A stretch of DNA of 64,000 nt from Bdellovibrio bacteriovorus (GTDB taxonomy: Bacteria; Bdellovibrionota; Bdellovibrionia; Bdellovibrionales; Bdellovibrionaceae), in contig NZ_CP102930.1 in assembly GCF_025558485.1 (NCBI RefSeq), positions 806,001 through 870,000 on the forward strand. The letters run 5' to 3'. Shown here piece by piece: positions 16,073 to 25,201 of the stretch. Positions within the stretch are counted from its first letter, which is position 1; each line of letters opens with the position of its first letter. The notes under the pieces are model-generated. The model did no database searches and was not told the DNA's origin. It saw only the letters and a program-made list of their open reading frames with translations. The translations under genes and the position numbers were made by a program.

Positions 16073-16465
16073 TTACTTACGACGGAACAGGCCTTTTACG
16101 ACATGAGAATAAGGATCAGCAAAGAACGCCAAATACACCGTCAGTAAACCGATAACGATAGCCAACGGCAGACCACTTGGAGCCAGGAATCCATGAACCA
16201 GCACAATATTCAAAACAATCGGAGCCAAAACCACCAAAGCCAGCGGAACAAAGAAACCACTTAGCAAAAGCAGACCACAAACTGTTTCAGTCCCTTTCAA
16301 AAGCGGGAAGAAGTAACCAGATGCCGCAAGCCCTGTATTAAATGTCATCAGACGTTCAGGTAAATCCGTTGGAGGTGGGACCAAATTCAAAAGTCCCGTC
16401 AGTCCTGCCGCAAAGAACACCAGACCCAACAAAATACGTGCTGCCAAAGTCAGTTTGGATTTCAT
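16073..16465 (-). CDS. DoxX/SURF4-like membrane protein
   Basis: A 130-residue four-helix membrane protein. ARILLGLVFFAAGLTGLL and the GTETVCGLLLLSGFFVPLALVVLAPIV segment follow the DoxX family pattern (helix 1 with a FFxxGxxx turn; helix 2 GxxExxxGLxLLxG). AAGGAG precedes the ATG by seven bases. Family members are loosely linked to redox or thiol stress; nothing here defines the role. Confidence 0.85.
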   Translation of the reverse strand: MKSKLTLAARILLGLVFFAAGLTGLLNLVPPPTDLPERLMTFNTGLAASGYFFPLLKGTETVCGLLLLSGFFVPLALVVLAPIVLNIVLVHGFLAPSGLPLAIVIGLLTVYLAFFADPYSHVVKGLFRRK

Positions 16466-16554
16466 TCAATTCTCCTTTTCTGTTCCCATGCTACATCTTC
16501 AGGCCTTGTCTGACAATTGCGGGCTGTGGGAATATAGATCCCAGGTGAAACTTC

Positions 16555-17193
16555 ATGACTGACACCCATCTTATTCTGACTTTTGGCTTTAAGGCTGTTC
16601 AAAAACTTTTGTTATTTTCCTTTGCAGCCTTTGTTGTCGGCTTCCTCCTGCATTGGGTGTCCTACGCACTTCGCAACTGGATTGCCAACAAACTGGGTGA
16701 ACGAACCTTTCTGTGGCTGTTTGCCCCGGGAATCATGATTCATGAAATCAGTCATATGCTGGCGGCGTTGGCGTTTTTGCATGAAATTGTGGGTTTTAAT
16801 CTTTTTGACCCCAACGCCCGTAATGGCAGTCACGGCCATGTGGTCAGCCGCCCTCGTCAGGTTCCCAATCTTCTTTTTATTCCGCAGATCTGGATTCTGA
16901 TAGGCGATCTTTTTATCGGAATCGCCCCCCTAATTGTCGGGCCGCTCTTGCTGGCCGGGGCCCTTTATCTGGTTCCCGGTGGTCAGGTGTTTTTAAAAAA
17001 CCCAAGCTGGTCCCTGCTTCCGGGAATGAGCTGGCAATTAGGTCTTTGGATCTATCTTTTTACCGCTACTGTTTTCCACATGGAGCTAAGTCCGGCCGAC
17101 TTAAACGGGACCTGGAAAGGATTTCTGTGGCTGGTGTTAGCCACTTTCCTTGTTGCCATCACTTATAAAAAGTTTGCACCTTACTTCCACTAA
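16555..17193 (+). CDS. Integral membrane protein with HEISH metalloprotease-like motif
   Basis: A 212-residue polytopic protein with hydrophobic segments at about 15-35, 50-75, 108-140 and 160-205. Residues 56-77 read PGIMIHEISHMLAALAF, that is HExxH within or at the edge of a membrane helix, as in intramembrane zinc proteases (M50/M48-like). The loop after it (GFNLFDPNARNGSHGHVVSR) carries more His residues. I do not see the NPDG motif of site-2 proteases, so catalysis is unproven. Weak ribosome binding site (AGGTGAAACTTC). Confidence 0.75.
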   Translation: MTDTHLILTFGFKAVQKLLLFSFAAFVVGFLLHWVSYALRNWIANKLGERTFLWLFAPGIMIHEISHMLAALAFLHEIVGFNLFDPNARNGSHGHVVSRPRQVPNLLFIPQIWILIGDLFIGIAPLIVGPLLLAGALYLVPGGQVFLKNPSWSLLPGMSWQLGLWIYLFTATVFHMELSPADLNGTWKGFLWLVLATFLVAITYKKFAPYFH

Positions 17194-17196
17194 ACC

Positions 17197-18507
17197 TCAG
17201 GCCTGAGGCACCGTAAAGACAAACCGGGTATTTTCAGACCGGGTATCCAAATAGATTTCTCCACCGTGGGCCAGCACAATTCCTTGACTGATGCTTAACC
17301 CCAGCCCTGTGCCTTTACCAACTTCCTTGGTGGTATAGAAAGGCTCAAAGATCTTCGCAATACTTGGAATATCTTTAAGGCGGCCGCTGTCGGAAACACT
17401 GAATTCGACCATATCTTCAACAGACTGCACTTTTAAACGAATCCACGGGGATTTGTCGTCCTCAACCGCGTCTTTGGCATTTTGCAGCAGATTTACCAGC
17501 ACTTGCAGGATTTGCACCTCCCGGCAAAGAATCTCTAACTTCTTACGGGGCATTTCCAAAAAGAACTGGATGTTTTTGGAGGAATACTGATCTTCAAACA
17601 ACACGCACGCATCACTGACAATCTTTTCAACCGGCACCGGCACAAAAGGATCAACTTCGTTTTTTCGTGAATAAACACTTAAGGCCCGCACGATCTTATT
17701 GATTCTTTCCGACATGGAAACAACACGAGTCAGATAATCCGTCATGGTTGACCGATCCAAAGCATCGTCACCCAACCCTTCCAACGTGACTTCGCTTAAG
17801 CCCTTGATGACGGAAAGAGGGTTGTTTATTTCATGGGCCACACTGCTGGCCATCTGCCCCAAGGCCACCATCCGTTCATTGTGAATAATTTGTCCTGCCT
17901 CTTTTTCCAAATCTGCCTGCGCCAAAGTATAAATTGTGCGCAAATAGCGGATGATGAAAAAAATCATAATGGCCGAAATTAAAAAAGACAGCTTGCGATA
18001 GTTGGCCGTACCGACCGCCTCGATGGAAGGCAAACTTAAACGGGCTTCAGGTAGAAGATACTGCCCGATCAGGAACAAAGTGATCGTATAGACCACAAAG
18101 GGTGTGGCATACCGATCCTCTTCCTCTTTATCGAACATAATGAAAGTCACACAGATCAGCATGAAATAAAAGAACTCCGCCCCGGAGCTTCTGCCCGTCA
18201 CATAAGAAATCGCAAAGATCGCCAGATTTCCCTGGATTAAAAAAACCACGCGGGTCAAGGCATTCCATTTCGGATTTCCAACAACCAACAAAAGTAGGAT
18301 GCAGCAAAGCAGGAAGAAGACATTCACTGACATCATGACGTAGTCGCCTGTCAGCAGATAAATAATGTCATAGGAAAGATATGCGGGGACAGCAGTCAGA
18401 AAGACCACATTAGAGGCGCGAATCGCTGTTTTGCGACTGGGTGTATCTTTTGCAGATATGCCCCTATTAACCAGGAATCTCCAATACGCACCAAACTTAC
18501 TGCCCAT
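17197..18507 (-). CDS. Membrane sensor histidine kinase
   Basis: A 436-residue kinase. The N-terminal half has six or seven hydrophobic segments and no large periplasmic domain, so it may sense a membrane or cytosolic signal. H-box SSVAHEINNPLSVIKG with phospho-acceptor His225; N-box LLQNAKDAV; a G1-like SDSGRLKD (the usual DxGxG is altered to DSGR); F-box FEPFYTTK and G2 GKGTGLGLSI. No response regulator is adjacent, so it is an orphan. It lies 24 bases past radD on the same strand. Confidence 0.92.
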   Translation of the reverse strand: MGSKFGAYWRFLVNRGISAKDTPSRKTAIRASNVVFLTAVPAYLSYDIIYLLTGDYVMMSVNVFFLLCCILLLLVVGNPKWNALTRVVFLIQGNLAIFAISYVTGRSSGAEFFYFMLICVTFIMFDKEEEDRYATPFVVYTITLFLIGQYLLPEARLSLPSIEAVGTANYRKLSFLISAIMIFFIIRYLRTIYTLAQADLEKEAGQIIHNERMVALGQMASSVAHEINNPLSVIKGLSEVTLEGLGDDALDRSTMTDYLTRVVSMSERINKIVRALSVYSRKNEVDPFVPVPVEKIVSDACVLFEDQYSSKNIQFFLEMPRKKLEILCREVQILQVLVNLLQNAKDAVEDDKSPWIRLKVQSVEDMVEFSVSDSGRLKDIPSIAKIFEPFYTTKEVGKGTGLGLSISQGIVLAHGGEIYLDTRSENTRFVFTVPQA

Positions 18508-18531
18508 TGTTTGTTTATAACACAGGGCCCG

Positions 18532-20259
18532 CTAGTCGTTGAAGATTTTCTCGCGAATACTCCAGAAGTATTTTTGCTTACGCGCCACCACAAACAGAGG
18601 AACCCTAAAGCGACCCTGTATCTTTAGAACTTCATCGGCATTGCGGACGAAGATCTTTTTTTCCGGCACGCGGTTGTGCATACGAATAAAGTTGAAATAA
18701 AAAGCCTGACAGTCCTCGGGACTATTTAGATAGAAGTATTCAGTCAACGGCTGTGCGTCCACATCGTAGTATTTTATCTCCAGACGTTCATTTCCTTTTT
18801 TGTCCCAACCTTTTTCAAAGGTCATGGTTTCAACCCGCATGACATGGGCATCTTTTAAGGACATCGCCTCTTTTAGCTTTTTATCATTGTCTATCAGCAA
18901 GTGACTGCAAGAACTGCAAGCCCGGGCAGAAATATCGTTTTCCTCCCCGCACTTATCACATCTTTTAAAGCGAAAACGGAAACCACAGTCTTGAATTTCT
19001 TTTGTGGTGGGGTCTTCAAAGGCCCCTTGGCAGCGACGTCCAAAGTGCTCCACAAGCTCCCCATCAGGATCAACAATCCCCCAGAAGGCATTGGTGGTCC
19101 CGCACTGCGGGCACGGAACCTCGACCGGGACAGATTCTTTCACAGGTTTGCTGTTTCCCACTTCCGGAGAAAACAAATCGTGATCCTGTCCGGTATAATC
19201 CAAAACCAGGCAGTCTGTCTTTCCATCGCTTAAACGCAGTCCGCGCCCAACGATCTGTTGATATAGACTTACTGATTCGGTCGGTCGCAGAATGGCGATA
19301 ACATCCACATGAGGTGCATCAAAGCCCGTTGTCAGAACTGAAACATTGACCAAAAACTTCAACTGCCTTGCTTTAAAGGCTTCAATCACTTCGTCACGCT
19401 CTTCACTGGGGGTATCCCCCACAACCAACGCTGAAATATACGGAGGCAGACACTTCATAATTTCAACAGCATGACTGACAGAACTGGTAAAGATCATTAC
19501 ACCCTTGCGGTCCACAGACATGTCCACAATGTTCTTGATAATCAACGGTGTGATGCGTTTTTGATCCTTTAGAATCTGTTCCACCTGGGCATGAACATAG
19601 CGCGTTCCCTGAAGCTTCAAGCTGGAAAAATCATAACAAGCCACCGGAGAGTCAATTTTCACCGGCGGTGTCAGATACTTGTTTTTAATCATGTAGCGAA
19701 TGGATAGTTCATAGATACACTTTTTAAAGAATCTTTCGGTCGAGCTGTGTCTGAGCTTTTTGGCGGCATTAAATTCATAAATCCAGCCCAGTCCCAGCCG
19801 ATAAGGCGTCGCCGTCAAACCCAGAATACAAATATCGGGGTTCAGTTCACGCAGCTTGGAAATCACCTGATTGTATTGGGTGTCCCCTTCAACTGAAACG
19901 CGATGGCATTCATCAATCACCACCAGTGAAAAATTACTGAAAAAATCCTCGGGCGCCCGGGCAATGGATTGGATACTGCCAAAAATAACTTTTTGTTCAA
20001 ATTCCTTACGATTTAATCCGGCGGAATAAATTCCCGCTTCAAGGCCGAAACTCAAATACTTGGCGTGGTTCTGTTCGATCAATTCTTTGACGTGAGCCAT
20101 GACCAGAACACGTCCACGCGCCAGCCTTGCCAATTCTGCAATGACCAGACTTTTACCCGCCCCAGTCGGCAAAACCACCACCGCCGGATCTTTACTTCCA
20201 CGAAAGTGCTTGAGCGTCGCTTGAACAGCTTCCTGCTGGTAAGGGCGAAGTTGATACAT
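18532..20259 (-). CDS. radD: SF2 helicase RadD-like
   Basis: A 575-residue ATPase. LRPYQQEAVQATL (Q-like motif), PTGAGKS Walker A, IDECH DEAH-box, LTATPYRLG, then TTGFDAPHVDVIAILRPT and QQIVGRGLR in domain 2. After it come zinc-binding clusters: CPQCG at about 360, a CGFRFRF region and CDKCG/CSSC around 420-450. This order matches YejH/RadD, which helps repair double-strand breaks with RecA and SSB. It lies three bases after arsC. Confidence 0.87.
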   Translation of the reverse strand: MYQLRPYQQEAVQATLKHFRGSKDPAVVVLPTGAGKSLVIAELARLARGRVLVMAHVKELIEQNHAKYLSFGLEAGIYSAGLNRKEFEQKVIFGSIQSIARAPEDFFSNFSLVVIDECHRVSVEGDTQYNQVISKLRELNPDICILGLTATPYRLGLGWIYEFNAAKKLRHSSTERFFKKCIYELSIRYMIKNKYLTPPVKIDSPVACYDFSSLKLQGTRYVHAQVEQILKDQKRITPLIIKNIVDMSVDRKGVMIFTSSVSHAVEIMKCLPPYISALVVGDTPSEERDEVIEAFKARQLKFLVNVSVLTTGFDAPHVDVIAILRPTESVSLYQQIVGRGLRLSDGKTDCLVLDYTGQDHDLFSPEVGNSKPVKESVPVEVPCPQCGTTNAFWGIVDPDGELVEHFGRRCQGAFEDPTTKEIQDCGFRFRFKRCDKCGEENDISARACSSCSHLLIDNDKKLKEAMSLKDAHVMRVETMTFEKGWDKKGNERLEIKYYDVDAQPLTEYFYLNSPEDCQAFYFNFIRMHNRVPEKKIFVRNADEVLKIQGRFRVPLFVVARKQKYFWSIREKIFND

Positions 20260-20262
20260 GTA

Positions 20263-20610
20263 TTAACTTAATAATTTATTTAAATTTTCAACCGGGCGAC
20301 CAATCACAGCGACAGCCCCCTTAACCACCACCGGACGCTCCATCAATCTGGGATTTGCCGCAAGCTTCTTCGCGACAAGATCCACCGAAGTAACATCAAA
20401 AGGCGCTGCCTGATAGTCATCTTCCTTCGTGCGAACCAGAGCAGAGGCCTCGGTCCCTAATTTTATTTGCAGTTCCAGCAATTCAGATTCTGACAGGGGT
20501 TCTTTCAGATATTCGATAACTTTGGCATCAATGGCTTGAGCCTGCAAAAGAACCAGAGCCTCACGGCTTTTACTGCATTTGGGATTGTGATAAATGATCC
20601 AGGAGCTCAT
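20263..20610 (-). CDS. arsC: ArsC family arsenate reductase-like protein
   Basis: A 115-residue thioredoxin-fold protein. The start IIYHNPKCSKSREAL has the catalytic Cys with the HxPxCSKSR signature; further arginines sit at LVRTKEDDY and PRLMERPVVV, matching the arsenate-binding Arg triad of glutaredoxin-linked ArsC. No other ars gene is nearby, so it may be one of the ArsC/Spx-like proteins with a general thiol role. Lies between the helicase and radD with three-base gaps, so all three are one operon. Confidence 0.88.
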   Translation of the reverse strand: MSSWIIYHNPKCSKSREALVLLQAQAIDAKVIEYLKEPLSESELLELQIKLGTEASALVRTKEDDYQAAPFDVTSVDLVAKKLAANPRLMERPVVVKGAVAVIGRPVENLNKLLS

Positions 20611-20613
20611 CGC

Positions 20614-21792
20614 TTATTTCCTTTTTTGATGTTTCTTCGTGCGATCAATGAAACTAAAGCGCGGGTCCACCTTAATTTCTTCCGCACCTGGCAGGTATCC
20701 CTTGATGCGCGCATACATCCTTGTGTCTGAAGGGGTTACAAAAGTAATGGCCTGACCGGCACGACCTGCACGAGCCGTGCGCCCGATACGGTGCAAGAAG
20801 TCTTCGGGCTGAAAGGGCAGATCAAAGTTCACCACATGGTCCACATGTGGCACGTCTAAACCACGCGCCAACAGGTCCGTGGCCACAACAATTCGCAGCT
20901 CCCCTTCCCGGAAAGCCCGCACCACGCGGTTTCTTTGTCCTTGTGACAAACCACCATGGATCAAATCTGCGGAAAAGCCGTACTCTTGAAGATAGTTCCC
21001 GACGGCCTCACAGGAATCCTGATTCCCCGTAAAGACTATCACGCCCCCACGGGCGGCATTGAGTTCATCCAACAGGCGATCATTTTTCATGGTGCGATCC
21101 AGGAACAACACTTTTTGCTTTAGGCTGGATACCGGAGCTTCAGCTTTTTCAGAACGAATCATTGTGACATCATGACGCATGAAAAGTTTTGCCATGGATT
21201 CAACATTGGAACCAAAGCTTGCCGAAAACATCATCGTCTGACGCTGTCCACGCAAAGTGTTCTGAATCGTCTTTAGCTGAGGAGCAAAGCCCATATCCAG
21301 CATACGGTCAGCTTCGTCCAGAACAATGACTTCCACATTCTGAAGCAGAAGCTTGTTTGTGGAAAGATGATCATTCATGCGACCCGGAGTCGCAATAATC
21401 AAACGGGGATTCTTTTTAAGTTGATTGGCCTGCTTGGAACCCGTGCTGCCTCCAATTGCCAGACACACTGACACTGGCATTTCCGCACATAATTCCAAAA
21501 AGACCTTATAAATCTGCTGCGCCATCTCCCGACTGGGTACCAAAATCAAAGCACGCGCCTGCGGTTTCTTATGCAGGGTTGTCAGCAACGACAGGGCAAA
21601 GGCCAAAGTTTTACCGCTGCCCGTCTGGGCAATGGCGATAAGATCCGAACCTTCCAGCCCCGTGGGAATTGCCTGACTTTGTACCGGAGTCGGTTTGGAG
21701 ATTTTCATTTTCTGCAACGCCGTCATTAAAGCCGGCGCCAGATTCATTTCCTGAAAATTCTTAACCTTGTGCGAAGATGTGTGCAGCTTCAT
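20614..21792 (-). CDS. DEAD-box RNA helicase (second copy)
   Basis: A 392-residue helicase. Q motif TPVQSQAIP, AQTGSGKT, PSREMAQQ, TPGR, VLDEADRMLDMGF, SASFGS (SAT motif changed to SAS), ATDLLARGLDVP and HRIGRTARAGRAG. Short basic tail (RTKKHQKRK). It differs from the copy at 14.7 kb at most positions, so it is a paralogue rather than a recent duplicate. First gene of the helicase-arsC-radD operon. Confidence 0.95.
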   Translation of the reverse strand: MKLHTSSHKVKNFQEMNLAPALMTALQKMKISKPTPVQSQAIPTGLEGSDLIAIAQTGSGKTLAFALSLLTTLHKKPQARALILVPSREMAQQIYKVFLELCAEMPVSVCLAIGGSTGSKQANQLKKNPRLIIATPGRMNDHLSTNKLLLQNVEVIVLDEADRMLDMGFAPQLKTIQNTLRGQRQTMMFSASFGSNVESMAKLFMRHDVTMIRSEKAEAPVSSLKQKVLFLDRTMKNDRLLDELNAARGGVIVFTGNQDSCEAVGNYLQEYGFSADLIHGGLSQGQRNRVVRAFREGELRIVVATDLLARGLDVPHVDHVVNFDLPFQPEDFLHRIGRTARAGRAGQAITFVTPSDTRMYARIKGYLPGAEEIKVDPRFSFIDRTKKHQKRK

Positions 21793-21804
21793 ACCAGAAC
21801 AGAA

Positions 21805-22302
21805 CTAGCGCAAAGATGCCAAAGCCGCTTCGTAGTTAGGCTCATCCACGATCTCTGCCACTTGTTCCACATGCAAAACTTTATTATCAGCGGACAAAGT
21901 CACCACCGCACGGGAAAGCAATCCCGCCAAAGGAGAATCCGCGATCTGCACACCCCAGTCCTTACCAAAGTCACTGCGGAAAGAGGAAATCGTTTCACAG
22001 TTTTTAATACCTTCAGCGCCGCAGAAACGGGCTTGTGCAAAAGGAAGGTCCGCAGAGATATTCAAAACAACGGTGTTATCCAGCTTTGCCGCTTCCTGAT
22101 TGAAACGTCTTACAGAAGCCGCACAGGTGCCCGTGTCAACACTTGGGAAAATATTAAGAACTTTCTTTTTACCAGCGTAAGTTGCCAGATTCACTTCGGA
22201 CAAATCATTACGCACCAATGAGAAGTCCTTTGCGACTGTACCTTTTTCAGGAAGAAAGCCGGATGTTTTTACTGGATTGCCTTGCAGAGTTATAGATGCC
22301 AT
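21805..22302 (-). CDS. tpx: Thiol peroxidase
   Basis: A 165-residue atypical 2-Cys peroxiredoxin. The peroxidatic Cys is in [16 protein letters not shown] and the resolving Cys in [14 protein letters not shown], as in Tpx. It reduces hydrogen peroxide and alkyl peroxides using thioredoxin. Strong AAGGAG upstream of the ATG. It sits 12 bases before the helicase gene on the same strand. Confidence 0.96.
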   Translation of the reverse strand: MASITLQGNPVKTSGFLPEKGTVAKDFSLVRNDLSEVNLATYAGKKKVLNIFPSVDTGTCAASVRRFNQEAAKLDNTVVLNISADLPFAQARFCGAEGIKNCETISSFRSDFGKDWGVQIADSPLAGLLSRAVVTLSADNKVLHVEQVAEIVDEPNYEAALASLR

Positions 22303-22369
22303 GAGTTCTCCTTTTTATTCTAAGAATAGAAACGAGCCCCAGCATAGCACCGTTCAATACAAGATCAAA

Positions 22370-23122
22370 CTACTTGCAGAAGGATAGATTCTGACTCCAG
22401 CTCAGGATTGACTTATAGCTGGTCTTATCTCCTGCGCGCAGCACCGACCAATATCTCGCCCCTCCGCGCCATGCCCCATCCACTTTGCCTGCGATGCGGC
22501 CATCACGTCCCAGCCAACGATCCAGAATACGAATACCACAGCTAAGATTCTGCTTCGGGTCGTGCAAATCCTTTGTCGATTTGAAACCACATCCATAGGC
22601 ATTGCCGCTTTCAATGGAAATCTGCAATAAACCGCGACTGACAACCCGGTTGCCATTGCTGTCGTTGAAGTCTTCAGTATAGGAAGTTTCTGTTTTAAAA
22701 TTACTTTCAAAACGCACCATAGCCGATAGCATGAAGGCCCAGTACTGCTTTCTCTGTGCATAGGACAGGGTCTGATACTTCGGACAGAATAGACTGCGGT
22801 CAGCAGGGATCACATCCAAAAGATTCTGCCCCAGGCGATCCAGCTCACGGTCCACATGGGTTGTCCATTCCTGAGCACCACTAACTTTGCCTTCCCATAA
22901 AGGGGTGACTTCACGCAAAGCCTCTTCTGTTGTAGGCGGCGGCACCGGGCTTGGTTCCGGTGCGGGTTCAGGATTTGGCGTCGGTGTGGGTTCCACCGCC
23001 GAAGACGAGTTATCAGAAGATCCCGGAGTTTGGGAGGTTTCTGAAGTTTTACAACCTGCCAGGATTTGAACAACGAACAAAACGGCGACAATAAAAAATA
23101 ATCTGTTTGTGGCGTTTTTCAT
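22370..23122 (-). CDS. Lipoprotein with lytic transglycosylase-like domain
   Basis: A 250-residue lipoprotein: signal peptide ending in the lipobox LAGC (Cys24), a Pro/Glu/Thr-rich linker (about residues 42-66), then a globular domain. AMVRFESNFKTET holds the ESNF-type catalytic Glu of SLT enzymes, and SRGLLQIS is the usual second motif (GLxQ). Cysteines in FCPKYQ, YGCGF and LSCGI may form disulphides. It probably cleaves peptidoglycan from the outer-membrane side; activity is inferred from motifs. Confidence 0.8.
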   Translation of the reverse strand: MKNATNRLFFIVAVLFVVQILAGCKTSETSQTPGSSDNSSSAVEPTPTPNPEPAPEPSPVPPPTTEEALREVTPLWEGKVSGAQEWTTHVDRELDRLGQNLLDVIPADRSLFCPKYQTLSYAQRKQYWAFMLSAMVRFESNFKTETSYTEDFNDSNGNRVVSRGLLQISIESGNAYGCGFKSTKDLHDPKQNLSCGIRILDRWLGRDGRIAGKVDGAWRGGARYWSVLRAGDKTSYKSILSWSQNLSFCK

Positions 23123-23221
23123 AAGTAACAGATCGGCACAACGGTACCAATCTTTACTGTTGAAAAAAGTGTCGAAATTATAGCGAAATAACTGGGCTAA
23201 ATTCCCGTAAATACAGAATGA

Positions 23222-24010
23222 TTATTTACGCTTTTGACAGTATTCAGAGACCTTGGTTTTGATTTCTTCACAGACGCCACGCGCGCCCAGAGAAAATCCG
23301 GCACAAGGGTCATAGTTCTTTGGGCAGTATGCGTAAGCCGGAATCCAGCTTTCCATGGTCTTATCCGCCAGAATGGATTTTCCCACGGCCACCAGGTCGT
23401 CTTCGCCCAGCCGGCCACTGACAAATTCCCGAAACGCAATATCAAAAGCTGTCACAAAGGTCTTTGCGTGGGGCGAAGATTTACCTTCCACAGTTTGGCG
23501 CAGATAAATCTCTGCCACTCTTGCCGGGTGCAGGGCCTTTAGCAGCTCCGCCAGTTCAACACTGGCGGTGGAATTATCCAGTACCACCACCAACTGGCTG
23601 TCGGGATTTACTTTAAGGATTTCCTCCAGATGGTGCATTTTAAATTTTGTGATGGACCATTCCGTCACCCAGTCACGCATATAAACCGAGCGCGGCGGAT
23701 ACTGATAGTCCTTCATAAATTTGTCCACGCGGGACTCCAGCCAGTTGGTCATGGCCGTGATGACATAGAACTGCCCGGTGCCACTGCTGGCAAGTATCCG
23801 GCGATACAGTTCCGGCATGCCCGCATAGGACAGATCCTTGTCCATCAGCTTCAAACCCGCGGAAATAATATTGGTATTGTGCGCCTGACGAAGAACATCG
23901 TCGAAGCCGCTGACCAGGACCACCTTCTTCTGATCCTGAGCCCTGGAAACAGAGGAAGCCAAAACAAACCAAATGATCAACAGAGAGTAAAAAAGTACCG
24001 ATTTTCTCAT
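23222..24010 (-). CDS. Secreted APP1-domain (DUF2183) protein, phosphatidate phosphatase-like
   Basis: A 262-residue exported protein (signal peptide MRKSVLFYSLLIIWFVLASSVSRAQ). VVLVSGFDDVLRQAHNTN resembles the DxDxT loop of the APP1 catalytic domain, although the second acidic residue is altered in position; VITAMTNWLESRVDKFMKD and PPRSVYMRDW follow the family motif order. Four cysteines cluster at the C-terminus (YCPKNYDPC, VCEE, YCQK). ATG 24010 starts the signal peptide. In yeast APP1 dephosphorylates phosphatidic acid; here a lipid or membrane role is inference. Confidence 0.7.
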   Translation of the reverse strand: MRKSVLFYSLLIIWFVLASSVSRAQDQKKVVLVSGFDDVLRQAHNTNIISAGLKLMDKDLSYAGMPELYRRILASSGTGQFYVITAMTNWLESRVDKFMKDYQYPPRSVYMRDWVTEWSITKFKMHHLEEILKVNPDSQLVVVLDNSTASVELAELLKALHPARVAEIYLRQTVEGKSSPHAKTFVTAFDIAFREFVSGRLGEDDLVAVGKSILADKTMESWIPAYAYCPKNYDPCAGFSLGARGVCEEIKTKVSEYCQKRK

Positions 24011-24113
24011 ACACAAATATTGGCTTAGTCCCCCGCACTTGGCAACCGCACTCCGCCTTAGGTCGGCCTCTGAAAGACCTTCCCTTTTTGTCCGGAACTC
24101 TTTAAAACAAGAT

Positions 24114-24725
24114 ATGTATTTTGAAAAACGCATTCCCGTATTTTTACAACTGGGTTTTAACGAAGCCGCCCTGCCGAAGCTGAAGGCCTATCTGGACCTG
24201 CTTTGGAGCTCCAATGAAGAGCTGAATCTGATCAGCCGTAAGATGACTTACGAAGAGCTTATCGACAATCACGTCATTGACTGTCTGTTGCCTATTAAAA
24301 GCTTCCCGAAAGACGTTAAAGTAGCGGCTGATTTCGGTTCTGGCGGTGGACTTCCCGGCGTCATCTATGCCATTCAGTTCCCGGATGTGGAATATCACCT
24401 GTTTGAAAAAAGCAAATTGAAGCAGGATTTCCTGAAGCGTTGTGTGGCTATTGCCCCTAACCTACGTATTCATGGTGAAATCCCGCCGAAACTGGAAAAG
24501 GTCGAAGTCGTTACCTCCCGGGCTTTTAAACCCGTGGATGTTATTCTGGAATTCAGTCGCGATTACTATAAAAAAGGCGGTAAATACTTCCTGCTTAAAG
24601 CACGCAAGGAAAAGATCGACGAGGAAGTCGGTCTGGCTCGCAAAAAATTCAAAGACCTTAAAGTCATCATTGAACCTCTGGCTTCCCCTGTGCTGGAAGT
24701 CGAGCGTCACTTGGTTCTTATTTAG
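24114..24725 (+). CDS. rsmG: 16S rRNA (guanine527-N7)-methyltransferase
   Basis: A 203-residue SAM-dependent methyltransferase. LNLISRKMTYEELIDNHVIDCLLPI is the RsmG substrate signature, followed by the SAM loop AADFGSGGGLPGV (residues about 71-83), HLFEKSKLKQDFL and VVTSRAFKPVD. It methylates G527 of 16S rRNA, the site linked to streptomycin sensitivity. ATG 24114 (MYFEKRI) is chosen as the only Met near the family N-terminus. It is not next to mnmG or parAB as in many genomes. Confidence 0.93.
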   Translation: MYFEKRIPVFLQLGFNEAALPKLKAYLDLLWSSNEELNLISRKMTYEELIDNHVIDCLLPIKSFPKDVKVAADFGSGGGLPGVIYAIQFPDVEYHLFEKSKLKQDFLKRCVAIAPNLRIHGEIPPKLEKVEVVTSRAFKPVDVILEFSRDYYKKGGKYFLLKARKEKIDEEVGLARKKFKDLKVIIEPLASPVLEVERHLVLI

Positions 24726-24773
24726 ATTTCCTTGCGTATCGACAAAGTATTGCAATTTAATTTGTCACTCTGA

Positions 24774-24811
24774 GGCTTCTTCTTAAAATCATCTTTTCTT
24801 AAGAAGGAGCC
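24774..24811 (+). promoter_or_regulatory. Hairpin sequestering the Shine-Dalgarno sequence of the STAS-like gene
   Basis: GGCTTCTTCTTAA (24774-24786) pairs with TTAAGAAGGAGCC (24799-24811) over 13 bp with a single T-G wobble; loop AATCATCTTTTC. The ribosome binding site AAGGAG (24804-24809) lies wholly inside the 3' arm, four bases from the ATG region. No T-run follows, so it is not an intrinsic terminator. Confidence 0.7.
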
Positions 24812-24814
24812 CCC

Positions 24815-25201
24815 ATGCTGAAAGTGACAGCCGAACACCCCAAATTCAGATATATCGAAATTCTGGTCGATGGAGACATCAACGCAGATTCCGTCACCAC
24901 TCTTTTGAATCTGATCCAAAAACGCATCGAAGAATGGGGTGAGGTCAATATTCTGGAAGAAGTACGCGACATCGGCAAAGTGGAACTTGCGGCCTTCTGG
25001 AAGGACCTGCGCTTCGGAATTAAAAATCTGAATAAGTTCCCCAAGGCCGCTATTGTCACCGATATTCACTGGGTGAAAAATATCAGTAATTTCCTGGACC
25101 CCATTGTCGAAATGGACATCGAAGTCTTCACCACGAAAGAACGCGACATTGCCCGTGCGTGGCTGGCCCAAGGGGACATGGAAGAATCCCTGTATCCTTA
25201 G
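24815..25201 (+). CDS. STAS/SpoIIAA-like protein
   Basis: A 128-residue cytosolic protein. The pattern (FRYIEILVDGDINADSVTTLLNLIQKRI, then FWKDLRFGIKNLNKFPKAAIVTD and VEVFTTKERDIARAWL) fits the SpoIIAA-like (DUF3478) family with a SEC14/CRAL-TRIO-like fold. Function unknown in most bacteria. Its ribosome binding site is buried in a 13-bp hairpin, so translation is likely conditional. The gene ends tail to tail with the DUF899 gene, stop codons overlapping. Confidence 0.8.
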   Translation: MLKVTAEHPKFRYIEILVDGDINADSVTTLLNLIQKRIEEWGEVNILEEVRDIGKVELAAFWKDLRFGIKNLNKFPKAAIVTDIHWVKNISNFLDPIVEMDIEVFTTKERDIARAWLAQGDMEESLYP

